Positions 33,127-45,430 of a DNA stretch of 64,000 nt are shown here, piece after piece. This stretch comes from Neurospora intermedia. Taxonomy: Eukaryota > Ascomycota > Sordariomycetes > Sordariales > Sordariaceae. The translations under genes were made by a program, and so were the position numbers. The stretch covers positions 2,852,001 to 2,916,000 of the forward strand of contig BTPP01000002.1 in NCBI GenBank assembly GCA_037102815.1. Reading direction: 5' to 3'. The notes beneath the pieces are model-generated. The model was not told the origin of the DNA, did not search any database, and saw only the letters and a list, made by a program, of their open reading frames with translations. Position 1 is the first letter of the stretch, and every line of letters starts with the position of its first letter.

Positions 33127-34398
33127 ACTTTTGTGAAGCATATACTGCATGCGACATGAAGGGGTCGGCTTTTTTGTTCTTTTCTCTGACTTTCCCCCCT
33201 TTGTCGTTTCCAAACACAGTTTCAGAAAGTTTTCATTCAAAGGGTTATGGTTATGGGTGTGAAAATCACTTCTCTTTCTTCGGTATTCAAGGATGCAAAG
33301 AGATGAAACCAAAAGCAGGACCAAACCCTTAACAATATCTTAGATGTCTTACTCCCGTCATATTACCGTCTTTTTTTTATTTTCCACTTTTTTCTTGTTT
33401 CATATACTTCAAAAGCTAGTTGGTGTTGTTGGTCATGTGAACGTCACCTACTTCTCTCGCAACTTATAATCACGGGAATGGGCATGAATGGGATGGACAG
33501 CAAATGGCCTGGTCAGAGTAGCTGACTATATTATACCTATGGAATCTGATATGAACAAAAAAGTCGGGTTGACCGATTCAAAGCTCTAATGTATCGTACC
33601 GTATTGCATCGTATCGCATGTGTTGGTGGGTACCCATGCAGACCATTTTATACGAGTGAATGAAAAAAATTATTTAGAAGAGGTAACAATGAAAAGATCT
33701 TAAATTGTCCGTCTCATCTCAAGCGTAGAAAGGATCAAGCACTGCGCTGGAGGGTTGAGTTGTTCCTTCTATGTCCTATCCTAGCTAGACGTGCGAATGT
33801 GCTTACTTGTTGTATTCCAGGTGAATATCAAATCTGGTGCGGTTCGTGATTTCAAATGGAAGGTCCTATAGAGCAGTTAGGTGATGATGTCAAGAAACCA
33901 AGTAACAACCCGAGCTTCCATCTACTTGTACATTGGATGTATCTGTTGTGAAAAGCAATACTGCGCTTGAACTGTTTGTTGTATATAGGACTGAATACGC
34001 TAGGTTTCTTGTATAACCTACAAGGGAGGGCATGAAGAGCACGTACATACGTACGAGTTAAACCCTCTCCTATGGTACTCGATGTACACTACTTTGCTAT
34101 TAGTAGAGGGGAGCCTGACGAACCCCGGCGTTGTCGATGCGACTCATACCGGGTTCAAGACGTGAACGAATTGTTAAACTGTAAATATACCAGGCTATAT
34201 TCATCTGTTTGTGAGAGGTGGTGAATCAAATCGGTACGACGCCAATCCATATCTGTGAAGAATATATGTGTGTGTTTTCGCCTTTATTGGGCCTCCCTTA
34301 AGTTTTCCCTTTCACTTTCCGCCTCCTTTCCCCTTCCTTGCCTTCCTTCCCATATTCCCCTTTCGCTTTGCCTTCCTTGACCCAACCCAAGGCAGCCT
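33127..34398. other. Intergenic between convergent PAS and psy2 genes
   Basis: 1.27 kb, AT-richer than surroundings, with short tandem GTATCGTACCGTATTGCATCGTATCGCATG-like repeats (units of GTATCG/GCATCG) near 33593-33620. Presumed 3' UTRs. No coding sequence recognised. Confidence 0.5.
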
Positions 34399-37300
34399 CT
34401 AGTCTTTCATTGCGTTTGGATCTTCTTCTTCTTCCCCTGCTTGTACCACTGACTTTGAAGTCTCCTTCTCCTCCTCCTCCTCCTCCTCCTCCCCCTCTCT
34501 TTGTCCTATCCTCACATTTTCCTTTCCTAATGCAGTTGTTGCACCCGTTGTTATTGAAGTTTCTTGCGCTTTATCATTCGCGCTAGTTGTTGTACCGGGA
34601 TCTGCCTCCGGCTCCGAAGGTTTCCCACCACCACCACCGCCAAGCATGCTTTTGACTTTGGAAGAGATATTGAAAGCAATTTTCTTTGGCGTGCTTAGAC
34701 TCGTAGTGACGGCGGTGGCAGCAGCTAGAGGAGAAGCAGGGTTAGGAGATGTGCGATCTGTCGTTGAAATACCATTGTCCTCGGTGGCCGCACCCTCGGC
34801 CGCAGGTCCATCATCCTCAGAGATACCCATCTTCTTGCGAATGTCTGCACCGGCGCTCGCGGCACTGGCATTGCTCCCTCGGCGCTTGGACTGCAGTAAC
34901 TTGTCGAACGCATCGTCATCCTCGTCTTCTTCGCGGCGCCGCTTCTCAGATATCCTCTCTGGCGGGGTCGCGACAACGGCGGCAGCAGCGGCTGCGGCCG
35001 GCCCACCTTTTGTTGGTGTTACTGGTGGTTCGCCGTTCGACTTTGCGCTGTTGTCTTCATCGTCCTTCTTTGCTGGGGCAGTCGCCTCATCACCCGCCAC
35101 GCCGTCTTCCTCGTCCGAGCCGTATTCGACCAAGGGCTTCAGCAGAGGAAGAGTAGTGGCGGTGCCGTTGGTACGATGGGAGTCATTCTGAGGTCCTTCA
35201 TCCTCTTCGTCCGATACGCCGTTCCAGTATTCCTCTTGAGCCTGGTCGACGGTGAGTTGTTCCTCCATCAGACCGGAGGTCGGCCTCGGTCTCCTTTCGC
35301 TCTCGGCCGCGGTTGGTCCTTCATCTTCGTCTTCATCCATGAAGTACTCGGGATTAGTTGTGTAGCCTTCCGTCTGGTCGTACCGACTGACCATTTCGCG
35401 GAAGGTATCCATGTGCGACAGCGCCATAATCTTTTCCCGGTAATTTTCCACGAGGTGCTTAATTAGGTCCTTAACATTCTCCTTATTAATGAGGACGAAA
35501 AGATCGAGGCAAGCTGAACAAAGAAGGTTGTCGCGGGTGATTGCTCTTAATAGCACATCGAGAATAGGGCCGAGAATTTGCTTCTCGGCAATGTGCTTCA
35601 TATAAAATTCGTCGTTCATCAAGACCAGTTGTTTGATAAATCGAATGGCCACTAAAAGCAGGTATCATGCAGGTTAGCCTCTGCTGCTCGACAATTTAAC
35701 CGATATTCCCCAGGTTGCTGTGCCTACCGAGCTGCAGATGCTTTTGCTTGCATGAAAGCAACTGAACGAAGCGCTGTGCCAGACTGTGGGTGATGAGGAA
35801 GTACTTGGCCCTGTGTTGGTGTTGTCGGATGAAGGAGCAGAGTATGTCATTCAGGTAGCCGAAGATGTACTCCTGCATGGGCTGGAACTTCAACTCTGTT
35901 TGCCCTTCGAGATCGAGCAGTGGCTTAAAAAGCCTGGCGGCCGAGTTTTCATAGAAGTGCTGTATCAGAAGTTCTTGCTGCGGATCGATGCTCTGAAGCT
36001 GTCTCAATCGCTGCTGGTTGGGAGGATACTCTCTTGCATCTGGCGGCATAATCGGCGCCACATCGAGCAGAATCCGAAGGGCGTCCTGCATTTGCGACTT
36101 GACACCGAGATCAACCTCAACCAGAAGAAGGTCGATGATCACATCAGTGAGAGGCTTCTGACGTTCCTGCAACTGTCGGTAAATCGTATGCCGGACCATC
36201 TGGGGATCGTGATCAATCATGGCCACGAGGATGTCAGTAGCATGAACTCGTACAGTGACGTCGTGGTCACACAAGCCGAAATTAATGACACGAACAAGAC
36301 CATGGCCGAGGAAATTGGTATACAGATTTTGTCTTGCTGGCGGTTGAAGATTCTTGGCGATGGCACAGCAATCGTGGAGGAAAGTAACGGCCTGTTTTTT
36401 GCGTAGGTGTTGCGCAGAGGGGTCGGCGAATATCGAGAAGAGGTCGTTTAGGAACCCACCGTTAGTCTGGATATGGTTGATGATGTCAACCTGGTTGAAG
36501 AAGATGAGCGAGTTGAGAACGGAGAAGGTCGGGTCATCTAGGATTCGGGCCAGAACCACATCCTTGAGATACAGCAAGCGGAAGGTCTGTTGAATCTTGC
36601 GCCGGATTGTATCATCCTCAATCTTGACCACCTCCTTGAAACGGGTCTGGTTGCTCAACCACTGCCGGTGGTTCGCCTTGTGCTTCGGGAAGTCGGGATC
36701 GTACTCGAGGGCACCCACCACACCGAGGACACATTCATCAGAAACAGCCTTTTCAATGATTGCAGTGTCGTTTAGAAGGAGCATCGTCTTGGTCATGTTG
36801 CAAAGACGAAACAGGTCGTCGAGGCTCTCGAGATCTTCCGCCATCTCGACTAGGTTGCCTAATGAGGGTATGATGTCGTGCTCCATGATGGACTTGACCA
36901 GCATCTCGCGGCCATTAGCCGTATTGGACATCTGGCGCATGATATTCTCGAGGTCGGGTAGGTTCGCCAGATCGGCCGGGGGGAGCGTGAAAGTCGAGTT
37001 TGACATATCCATGGTAAGATCTTCGGAGAGACTGTCGTCGGCGCCACCCAGGACATTGTGGAAGGTTTGTTGAACGCCGTCAATAAATTTCCTGTTTTAA
37101 TGGTTAACGGGCGCATACATTGTCGGATCGCGGAGATGGGACCAACCATATCATGGCGCAACCCTCAGCTTCCTGGAAGCTCAAGGCCATATCCACATTG
37201 TTCTCGGTCCATACAATCAGGGTATCTGTAAAGACAGTCAGCAGAGCGATGGTGGGGTCGACGGTAATGATTCAGGGCAACGCGCCTTGTTGTTTTTGGA

Positions 37301-37520
37301 AGCCATCGTCTTTTACGATCTTGGTCTCGAGTAGAAGCCGGTCAGGGTGGTCTTCGGATTCGACAATGACGCGGGGCTCCTTTGGCTGGTTCTCCTGGAC
37401 GGGGACGAACTGGGCGGTGCAGAAGCCGGTACCGCGATCGAACCAGTCATTGTTACGGAGTTCGTAGACCTTGACGCGCTTCTTGTCCGTTGTGTGATGA
37501 GGCACCGGGTGTGCCATCAT
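34399..37520 (-). CDS. psy2: Protein phosphatase 4 regulatory subunit 3 (Psy2/SMEK)
   Basis: Model on the minus strand: 37520-37286, 37225-37147, 37091-35728, 35651-34399 (976 aa). An N-terminal EVH1/PH-like domain (KKRVKVYELRNNDWFDRGTG ... TLIVWTENNVDMALSFQEAE ... GCAMIWKFI) binds partner peptides. The SMEK core and HEAT-type repeats follow (NIMRQMSNTANGREMLVKSI, NHRQWLSNQTRFKEVV, QTNGGFLNDLFSIF, AVTFLHDCC), then an acidic, Ser/Pro/Glu-rich tail. With PP4 catalytic subunit and Psy4, this protein targets the phosphatase in the DNA-damage response and signalling. Intron 1 (37226-37285) appears to use a GC donor. The frame is open back to 37646 without ATG, so I start at the tandem Met at 37520 (MMAHPVPHHTTDKKR), as in relatives; a spliced upstream start cannot be excluded. 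Confidence 0.92.
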
Positions 37521-38135
37521 CAAGGAATCGGCGTCCCCCTCCGGGACGGTCTGATCGTGGTCGAGCAGGTCGTCGGACAGATCGAGATGCTGGTGCTCAA
37601 GAGGTAATTCGGCCCCGGCGTGACTGATAACCGCAAGTGCCGCCACTTTTTATCGAAGCGATGCGCGCCGGATTCTGCGCGCGATGGGGGAGGGCTGAGG
37701 GTCGCACGGGAGCAATCGCGCTAGATAAGGCCGAGGTCTGATGAAACGGGTTGACAGTGTGGAGAAGTCGAAGTTCTGGACTTTCGGGGGGGAAATTGGA
37801 AGACGGGCGTCTGGCGCAAGCGGCGTCGGGGGGTGTGACGTCGCAAAAAAAATTGGGATAATATAGACCAATATTAATTTAGAAGATGGATCGTCCCGCC
37901 TTTGGGTTCTGCTGCTCTCACGCCAGGCTGTTACGGGTACGTAGAGGTAGGACTTTCTGATAACCCGACGGGCAGCAAGTCGTCGAGCCTTGGGGCACGG
38001 TCGGCTGAAGAAAACGTCGAGATAGCCTGTATCTGTATCCGCCGGGGGCCAAGGGTAAATACTGTAGAGATGTACCAGGAGTAGCAAAGTCGAAGGTAGC
38101 GAGCAATAGCGCGATGGCTAGGAGCTGAGGGAGTT

Positions 38136-38154
38136 AAAAAAAAAAAAAAAAAAA
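38136..38154. repeat. A19 homopolymer
   Basis: Uninterrupted run of 19 A, followed closely by shorter A runs (38158-38194). Lies upstream of psy2. Confidence 0.9.
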
Positions 38155-40365
38155 CACAAAAAAGCACTTGGAAAAAAAATCAAAAAAATCGAGATGGCGA
38201 CTTGGCGATGGAATCTTGTCAGCCGATCTGGGAAGCGCGAAAGGCGATAACGAGGAAAAGCGCACCTGTCAAGTCGAGATTGAATTGAATGAGACCGACC
38301 AGGTAGAGGCTACTACTAAGCGCGCCGCAGGGTCAGATTGAAGAAAGTGGCTTAGGCGTTGCCGCAAGATATGATGAAATCGCGGGTCAATCGCGCTGGG
38401 AAATCCCGTTCCTGCTGCAGGCCCAAGGTTGCGATGACCGGCTTCCAGGTTCAGGATGTCTCGTGAAGCCTCTGATGGGGGGGAAGGGTAGGGCACGGAG
38501 CTACGGGGGCAATGGGGCGACGGGGTCCTGTTGACGCTTGACGAAAACCAGTGGGTGACCCGCGGGGAGAGACGGGGACCGAACGGGAGGGAGCCGCGAA
38601 CAGATTCGCTGAAGGGTTGAAAGTGGAAACTGCCCTTAAAACCTCAAGCAGGCGTGCGTGCAAAGTGAGTAGAAATGACACCCGCTGCCTGTCGAAGTGC
38701 TGCGAGGTGACTTCGTGCCCGACGTTCAGTGTTACACATGCCGGTACGTACTGTGATGCAATTTGTTGCTTGGCTCGAGCTTTAGCTACCCTGCCGCGCG
38801 GTTCTTGGCGTGGATCTCTGCTAACAATTCAGATCAAGCTTAGCGCGCCGGAACCCCTAGACTGCCAGGTGCCAGCAGACAAGGGCAAATGGAAGGTCAG
38901 GCCGCCCGTGGAAGTCCAAGTCAGATGCCGGAAAGAAAAGATACCGTTACTCTATCTCTATACTGACTGTTTTCACGATGGAGGTTTTCCGTCTGGATTA
39001 GTGATAATGAAGGAATCAATGCTGACATCAATGCCGCGAAAGAGATGAAAGCGCGTTCGTACCAATGTTAAGAGAAAGTCGACGCGCCGCGGAACGTGTT
39101 ATCAAGCATGTGTACTTCGTTGCTTTGACGCACCCAGTGCACACCATGACACGCGCACCTCGGCTGCTCTTCCGAAAGCTTCGTTCGCAAAAGTTGGGAT
39201 TTTGGGGTTTGAACTTCAACCCTCCAGCTCATTCCCCCAATGCCCGAATCCAGGCCATGTCACTTCATATCGATGAGATCCACCCCCTCCGCCCTAGAGG
39301 TATCTCTGGGGCTTACAAAGGACGTCTCCAGGCTGCCAGAAACATTTTGCATACTGTAGGTCAAAGTACCTCGACCTCCACTTCTCCCGTTCCAAATTCC
39401 GGCTCTGACCTTCCCGTCTCCATTCCGAGACATTGAAGCACTGGATTCATAGATTGACAGTTGAAATGGTCGGATGGAAGAAGTGGGATCCTGGAACTAC
39501 GCCAGCGGCAATCCTCCAGCCAAATACCTTACCCCAGAGCGAAGTCGCCGGTGGGGGACAACTTTAAAGTGGAGACAGCATGCCCCATGATCCTATGTCC
39601 ATTTAAATGCGTTCCCACGTCCACCAATTAATCACCTTTTCTCGTACCTTTGTCTCGCTGGACGCCTTCTTGTCGGCAACAAGGCCTCCCAGGGGCACTC
39701 CGCTGTCAGAGGCGTTCCCCTCAGGTAGCCCCGCTCCCACGCCACCCCGCTCCCGCTCTCTCCCGCGGTGCCGTTCCATTCTTTCGGGGTTCCGTCTCAC
39801 ACTCGAGGTATCGGGACCCACATCACCCGGCCAGGCCCGGATCCACTTCTGAATAACCTTAACCTCTCCCGCCCCCGCCTGTCTCAACCCGAACTCCAGA
39901 CGGGCCACTCTGGGTCTCAAGCCCCACTGAACTGCCATCGCCGGAAAAAGAAGGTCTCAACATGTGTAAACCGGTGGGACTAACATCGTGGAACTCGCCT
40001 CTCCTTTGTCCCGGCTTCATATTGCCCGTCGTCGACGTCCTGTGGCAGCATCTCTCTCACGGTGCGCTAGCGTTGCGGTTTTCGCACACATAATCACCCA
40101 CTACATACCACCTCCAATCTTCAAGCACCGGCGAGTACGATGGTGTCCATGACAACATTTACATCTCCATCTTCCAGTCCAGCCACCAGACTCTAGGCAC
40201 TTGAGCACTGGCACCTTATCATTGGAAACCCCCCGGGCTTCACGATATCCACCACTGGGATGAGACAGTGACCTTGGTTTCAAGATTCATGATGCTCCCC
40301 TTCTCATTCACCATTGCCTATTTTCCGCTGATTTCGGCCAGCACAACTTAAGGCCATGAAAACAA

Positions 40366-40392
40366 TTTTTTTTTTTTTTTTTTTTTTTTTTT
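40366..40392. repeat. T27 homopolymer
   Basis: Uninterrupted run of about 27 T within the gene-poor island. No retroposed coding sequence is visible on either side. Confidence 0.9.
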
Positions 40393-40854
40393 CCCTCCGT
40401 TCCGCACGATATCTGGAGGATCCTCGGGTGGCGGGACATAACCTTATTCCACACACTCAGAAGGCAACGGTACACTTCGTGTCTCTAAGTTCAAGACGTT
40501 GTGGTCTAGAGGCATGATACATCGAGGGCTGATGCTACAAGCGAAACATGTTCTTGCTTTCCGTTGCGCGTTAATTCATGTAGCCCGGGATTGCCGCAGG
40601 TAACGCCATCAACACCTGTCACCTTGGACAAGGAACGTGGCGAACCATCTGCAACAAGAGCTATCATCTGCCCTTCAAACCCCCACGCCAGCTTTCTGCT
40701 CCTCTGAGACAGACTCGAATGGTGATAGAAATCACATCTTCGACAATCACAAGCCGATGCAGCATCCGTCGGATGATGGCAGCGGCTGGGCTGCTGATCT
40801 TCTGAGACAGGCCTGGCCATGGCTTTATACGGCTTGGGAATTTTGTCTTTCTTT

Positions 40855-40887
40855 TCTTCTTCTTCTTCTTCTTCTTCTTCTTCTTCT
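40855..40887. repeat. (TTC)n trinucleotide repeat
   Basis: About 11 near-perfect TTC units. It creates poly-Glu, poly-Ser and poly-Leu in overlapping frames, which explains several spurious open frames there. Confidence 0.9.
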
Positions 40888-43629
40888 CCTCCCACGTCGT
40901 GTTCTACTGCTAACGAGGTGATACACACCAGGTTCGGGAGGCCGTATTTTAGCCATGGAAAACTCTTGAGACAGAGTAGGAACACACCGTATCGAAGCGA
41001 GCACTACTATCGTGACGGGCCTTGGTCTTGGTCAAGCCGTATCCGAATTTCAAGCCCCGACGCCTAATTTTCTGAATGTCATGGGCTGCACCGAAGCCGA
41101 TTGGCTTTGCAATCATGAAGATAATACTCCTGCTACGGTGGCCCTAGCTTGTGAAAAGGCATTAGCAGGATCATCAATACATCATCCGAGATCAACAGCA
41201 TCGGCACAGCACCGGCAAGCTGCCTCTTCTGGGCTCAAGATTCGCGATTTACTGCCAGCTTCGGGTGACAGCAAGATATGCGCCGCGATGTGATCGGGAA
41301 ACAGGCTGCAGGAGGCTGAATATGTGTGCGTATGCCGGTACTGCGGTTACGCCAGGAACCCGTCAGTCTTGTATTCCGGCCAATTGCATCCTGTCCGAAT
41401 AGCCATGCTTATCTCGCATTTGCCTGTTCGAGGCTGCAAGCGGTAAGGAACAACGTCGAACTGGGCACTGATGGTATCGCCGAGATATCCTCCTAGCTGA
41501 CTGAAACTCAATACACATACGCATGTGGTACATTTGGACAAGCAAGCCCGCAATCGGTGTGTGGTGTGGTTATAGTTTGGGCTTTGGCGTGCCAAAGCAC
41601 ATCGGATGTATAATTGGGATGGGAATTTAATTCTCGTCGAGCAAGCGTCTCGCCGTCCCAGACATTTGGCAGATCATCTTCGTCTGATGAAGATATTGGA
41701 GCATGCCCTTGTCTGACCACCAAGCTGACCTGTATCGGACGATAAGATTCTCAATAGCCGGCGGCTTTCGAAGGCTGTCAGGAGTGGTATAAACGAGCAA
41801 GATATCATTCATCTAGGGTAAAGTAAGTAAGCCTACCATAGCAAGCCTTTCCCCTTTGATCTAGCACAATGCCTCAAGGTAATTATGGTTTCGGAGAGTA
41901 TGATTACAAAACTGCTCAAAACTCTTGCTTGCTTTACGCCTGAGATGACCTCTTAGGGAGGTGGTCAGTAACATTCGAGAGCCTGGTATTGTGGGTTCTA
42001 TTTTAGTCCATGTCGTCGTATTGAGTGAGGTTGGGCTGCTAGGGGCGGCGGGCGGATAACGACGTCAGCTATAAGCCGCTCCGATATGATATCTACCTAC
42101 TTATATCAACCTCAGAACTCGTATGGTATGCCTCTCCGGGCCGATAAGATGTGCAGTAAAGGTCAAGTGCGGTTGAAAGGCATTCCGGCATTCGATCACC
42201 CATCAATTTCGCCATTGCATTCGTGCGTCCGCTGGGGAAGAGACTGCCTTGTATTCATTACTTGGTCATGACAACCCGACGGCACCATCACTGCAGTACT
42301 AGCAGAGGAGCTGAGCAGAAAAATTCAGCCCACGTGTATGGTGAAGTGAGAGGCTCTGGATACTTACACCATCACCGATCGGGTCCCACGCAAGCCACGG
42401 TCATGCATGTTCACTTCCCAAAGAGCGATGTACATATGCTGAAAGCTGGAAGACGAAGGCGGCTGCCACTATTGACTTATGGTGCTGCCAGATTCGGAAT
42501 AGGGCGCTCAGAACAAGCCAACCAAAGCCAACCACAGAGGGTGAGGCAGGCAGGGAAAAGATGCTTTCTGCAGTCATTCACTCGCGCTGACCGACCGATA
42601 AAGCAGCCTTCACCCACATCAATAGTCGCACTCCAGCGTTCTGGAAATGGCTTATGCGTGCTGCGCTGTTGGCAGACCGGTAGTTTGCTATCGATGCTGA
42701 ATACCACGATCTGGATTTCAACAGCATCGTCGCATCGGGGCCGCATCGTCATGTACGACGAGGTGGGTGGTGATAAGTTTGATATATGGCCTGCTACGGT
42801 GGTACAACCAGAATTGGGGGTTCCCCTTGAGGAGGGGTCACTGATTACCTGCACTGATAGGAACCTTTGATGAGAATGGAAATTACACGCATCATGGCTA
42901 GTGATAAAGGAAGCAAGTTTCCTTTGGCGCCCCGCCTATCAAGTGCGGCTGGAGGGGGAAACAAGAAGAAGAACACGACGAGGCTTCCTCATAAGCCCTC
43001 ACAGGTACGCTCAGGCACAAGGCACAAACACCCGGGTAATGAACGTATGTTCTTCATGCCCTGCCAAGAGGGGACACTTGTGTCTCGGGAAGGCTTCGAA
43101 GGAGAACCAATGACTCCTTGGGGCTCCTCTCACCTTTTTGTGTTCGCGTCGTACAAGAAATTCCTGAGGGTGTGGTCTGAGTTGTCCACGGTCTGTGTGG
43201 TAGAAAGGGGACCATGTCAGTTCCTTAAATCGCACGATGCCATGCCTAACCTTCACAACAGACGCTGTTGAGCAACAACAACATCATTCTGGCTACTCTG
43301 CGGCTGACATGGCGTCAGGGCTCGTATGGAATTCTACACGCTGTGAATGGCCCAGTGGAACCCCAAAACCCATGGTCTATAACTCGGAGATGGCTATGAC
43401 CAAGGTTACTTCCTTGCTTAGATGTGCAGTACGTGCATCTGGTCCATCCTCGTTCACGGGCAGCAGACCGTCGTTCATATTGCGCCGTCGTCCTGAGCGG
43501 CGGTATGTATGTACACATACTGCAAAGTCAAGGGGCGTAGGTACCGGTACGGCATGCGTTGTGTGTGCTTGACCAACCGTTGTAAATACGAGAAGGGATG
43601 GGGGACAACCAAAAGTTCTCTCATTACCG

Positions 43630-43666
<37 letters not shown>
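43630..43666. repeat. C37 homopolymer
   Basis: About 37 consecutive C, one of the longest homopolymers in the window. On the minus strand it makes a G-tract able to form G-quadruplex structure. Confidence 0.9.
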
Positions 43667-43668
<2 letters not shown>

Positions 43669-44472
43669 GCCCGCCCAGCTCTTGTCGGCGTTCATTAAAA
43701 TATGCGGCGCTCTGCTTCTTTGCTTTTTCTAGCTCTGCGTTGGACTTACAGAGGTACAAACCGCAACAATCTCGCAGCCTACCCTTTCTCGACGGTGCGG
43801 TCTGTATGTGAGTCGGGGGCATGAGTGGGCTGTTGATAAGCCGCTCACAACCAACCTCGTGTAACTGGGTAATAACAAGGAAAAGAAGGAATGGGCTCTG
43901 TCGATTGCAATTTGAGGTTATCTGCTCGATATTGACTGCGAAGGAGTCTTGCGGGTTTGTGAACAGGTTCGATGCTTCAGGAAATTGACAAGCCAACCCT
44001 TTGGACCGGAAGAACATTGCCGACACAGACTGTGTTGTTGCTGACGGTATCCAGAAAACCAGAATCTTACCTGACGCCAAGAAGCCTATCGAGTGCTAAC
44101 TAACACACCTACATACAGTATTGTAACCGACATTCTACACTACTGCGTGTAACAGAAGATAGATAAACCCACGTGTTGATGATACAGTACAAGGTTCCTT
44201 TTCGGTGTGTTATGGTGGATAAGGTATCGAGGTTTGGTAGGCCTCTTTGAACAAAACTTAGACAAGCCTAGCCCTAAAGCCATCCTTACCTGTAGGGCCC
44301 TGCCCCGAAGAGACTTAGACCCTCGGCATGGTTGCCTCTTTGAATGGACCCAGCGAGCTGGAAACACCTCTAGTTTTAGTGTCGGGCAAGGGAGAAACAC
44401 GGTACGTACCCACGCGGACAGGGGTCCACGAAGGACCGCCGGCGGGCTGGACCATCTTGGTGTGTACGTACA

Positions 44473-44490
44473 GGTAGAGGTACCTCTACC
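44473..44490. repeat. Perfect 18-bp palindrome GGTAGAGG/TACCTCTACC
   Basis: Complete 18-bp self-complementary sequence centred on GGTACC, related to the TAGGTACCTA and CTAGGTACCTAG palindromes elsewhere in the window. Confidence 0.85.
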
Positions 44491-45430
44491 CTATCATCAT
44501 TTTGCTGAGGTTACTTCTACTCTTGGGTACAGCTTCACTCACACCAACCATCTTGTCCGCTTTTTTAATCCGATAGCACCGCAACCAACCCCGCCAGGCG
44601 TGCAGCGAGGGAAATACGGCTTCTCTTCCACAGATTCGAGTCCCAGGAACTCGTTGGATGCGTTGGCGTACCCTTCCGGGAACGGGAGATGGGACTCAAG
44701 TGGTGAGTGGTGACCCCCCACCGCGTGGCTGACGGCGTCGTCGTTCCTTGCTGTGTTGTTGCTCCTTTTGCTGCAGCTTCTCGCTTCGTGCTTCTCCTTC
44801 TGCTTCTTTCGTTTGTCCATTCCCAATGCCCAGTCATCGCAGTCATACCATGTACAAGGTACCTCTACTCATCGGCCATGGTGCTTCCCATGGGGGAAAC
44901 CGGCCAGATGCCTGGCTGCTCGGACGTGGAATATGCCCAGCTCACTGCAGCGGTGCTATCTCTTTTGGGCTTCTTGACCGGTCTGAGCTGTAGCTGATGG
45001 GGAGAACTCCATGTTGGGTAAGGCCTTTGACCTCTGAGATGACAGCCAATGTTTTTCGCATTGATGGAAGTGTATCACCCCTGTAATGGCTTCTTTAGGT
45101 AGTTTCCCGGGGTCACCTCACTTTGCCTTCCTCCATTTCTTTGCACAGCCGAACCAGCAGGTGGGTTATATAACCTCCCACTCAACCCACCTTTCTCTAT
45201 CCCTGGTGGTTGATCAATAATTCTCGCCCAGTTTCGTCTTTACAATATATTTATCCTTGGGCCCTCGACATTGCCTTCACTTATTTTCGGCCCGTTCATC
45301 CGACCAACCAGATAAGCGAGGCCACTTCCCCATCTGCTCGCTACCAATCCCACCTACATCTTGGGGGATCTGTTCGGCAACACTTCATATACGTTGTCTC
45401 AGGTGCCGCTTGGACACCTAACGGCCCACA

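Larger units (their letters stand above)
37521..45430. other. Gene-poor island, 7.9 kb
   Basis: No gene can be supported across this stretch, which is very large compared with the rest of the window. It has A19 at 38136-38154, T27 at 40366-40392, (TTC)n at about 40855-40887, C37 at 43630-43666, and an 18-bp palindrome at 44473-44490. The longest open frames (38551-39048 +, 39065-39436 +, 40506-40985 -, 42223-42870 +, 43475-44080 -, 44207-44713 +) have no recognisable domain, biased low-complexity composition, or overlap on both strands. GC content is not depressed, so heavy RIP mutation of a transposon is not evident. The last ~600 bp should hold the promoter of the gene at 45431. Confidence 0.5.

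Noticed and set aside
40506-40985. 159-aa minus-strand open frame with a Glu run
   Set aside because: The acidic stretch is only the (TTC)n microsatellite read in reverse; the rest has no homology I can recognise.
42223-42870. 215-aa open frame in the gene-poor island
   Set aside because: No recognisable domain; composition is erratic and an opposite-strand frame of similar length overlaps it.
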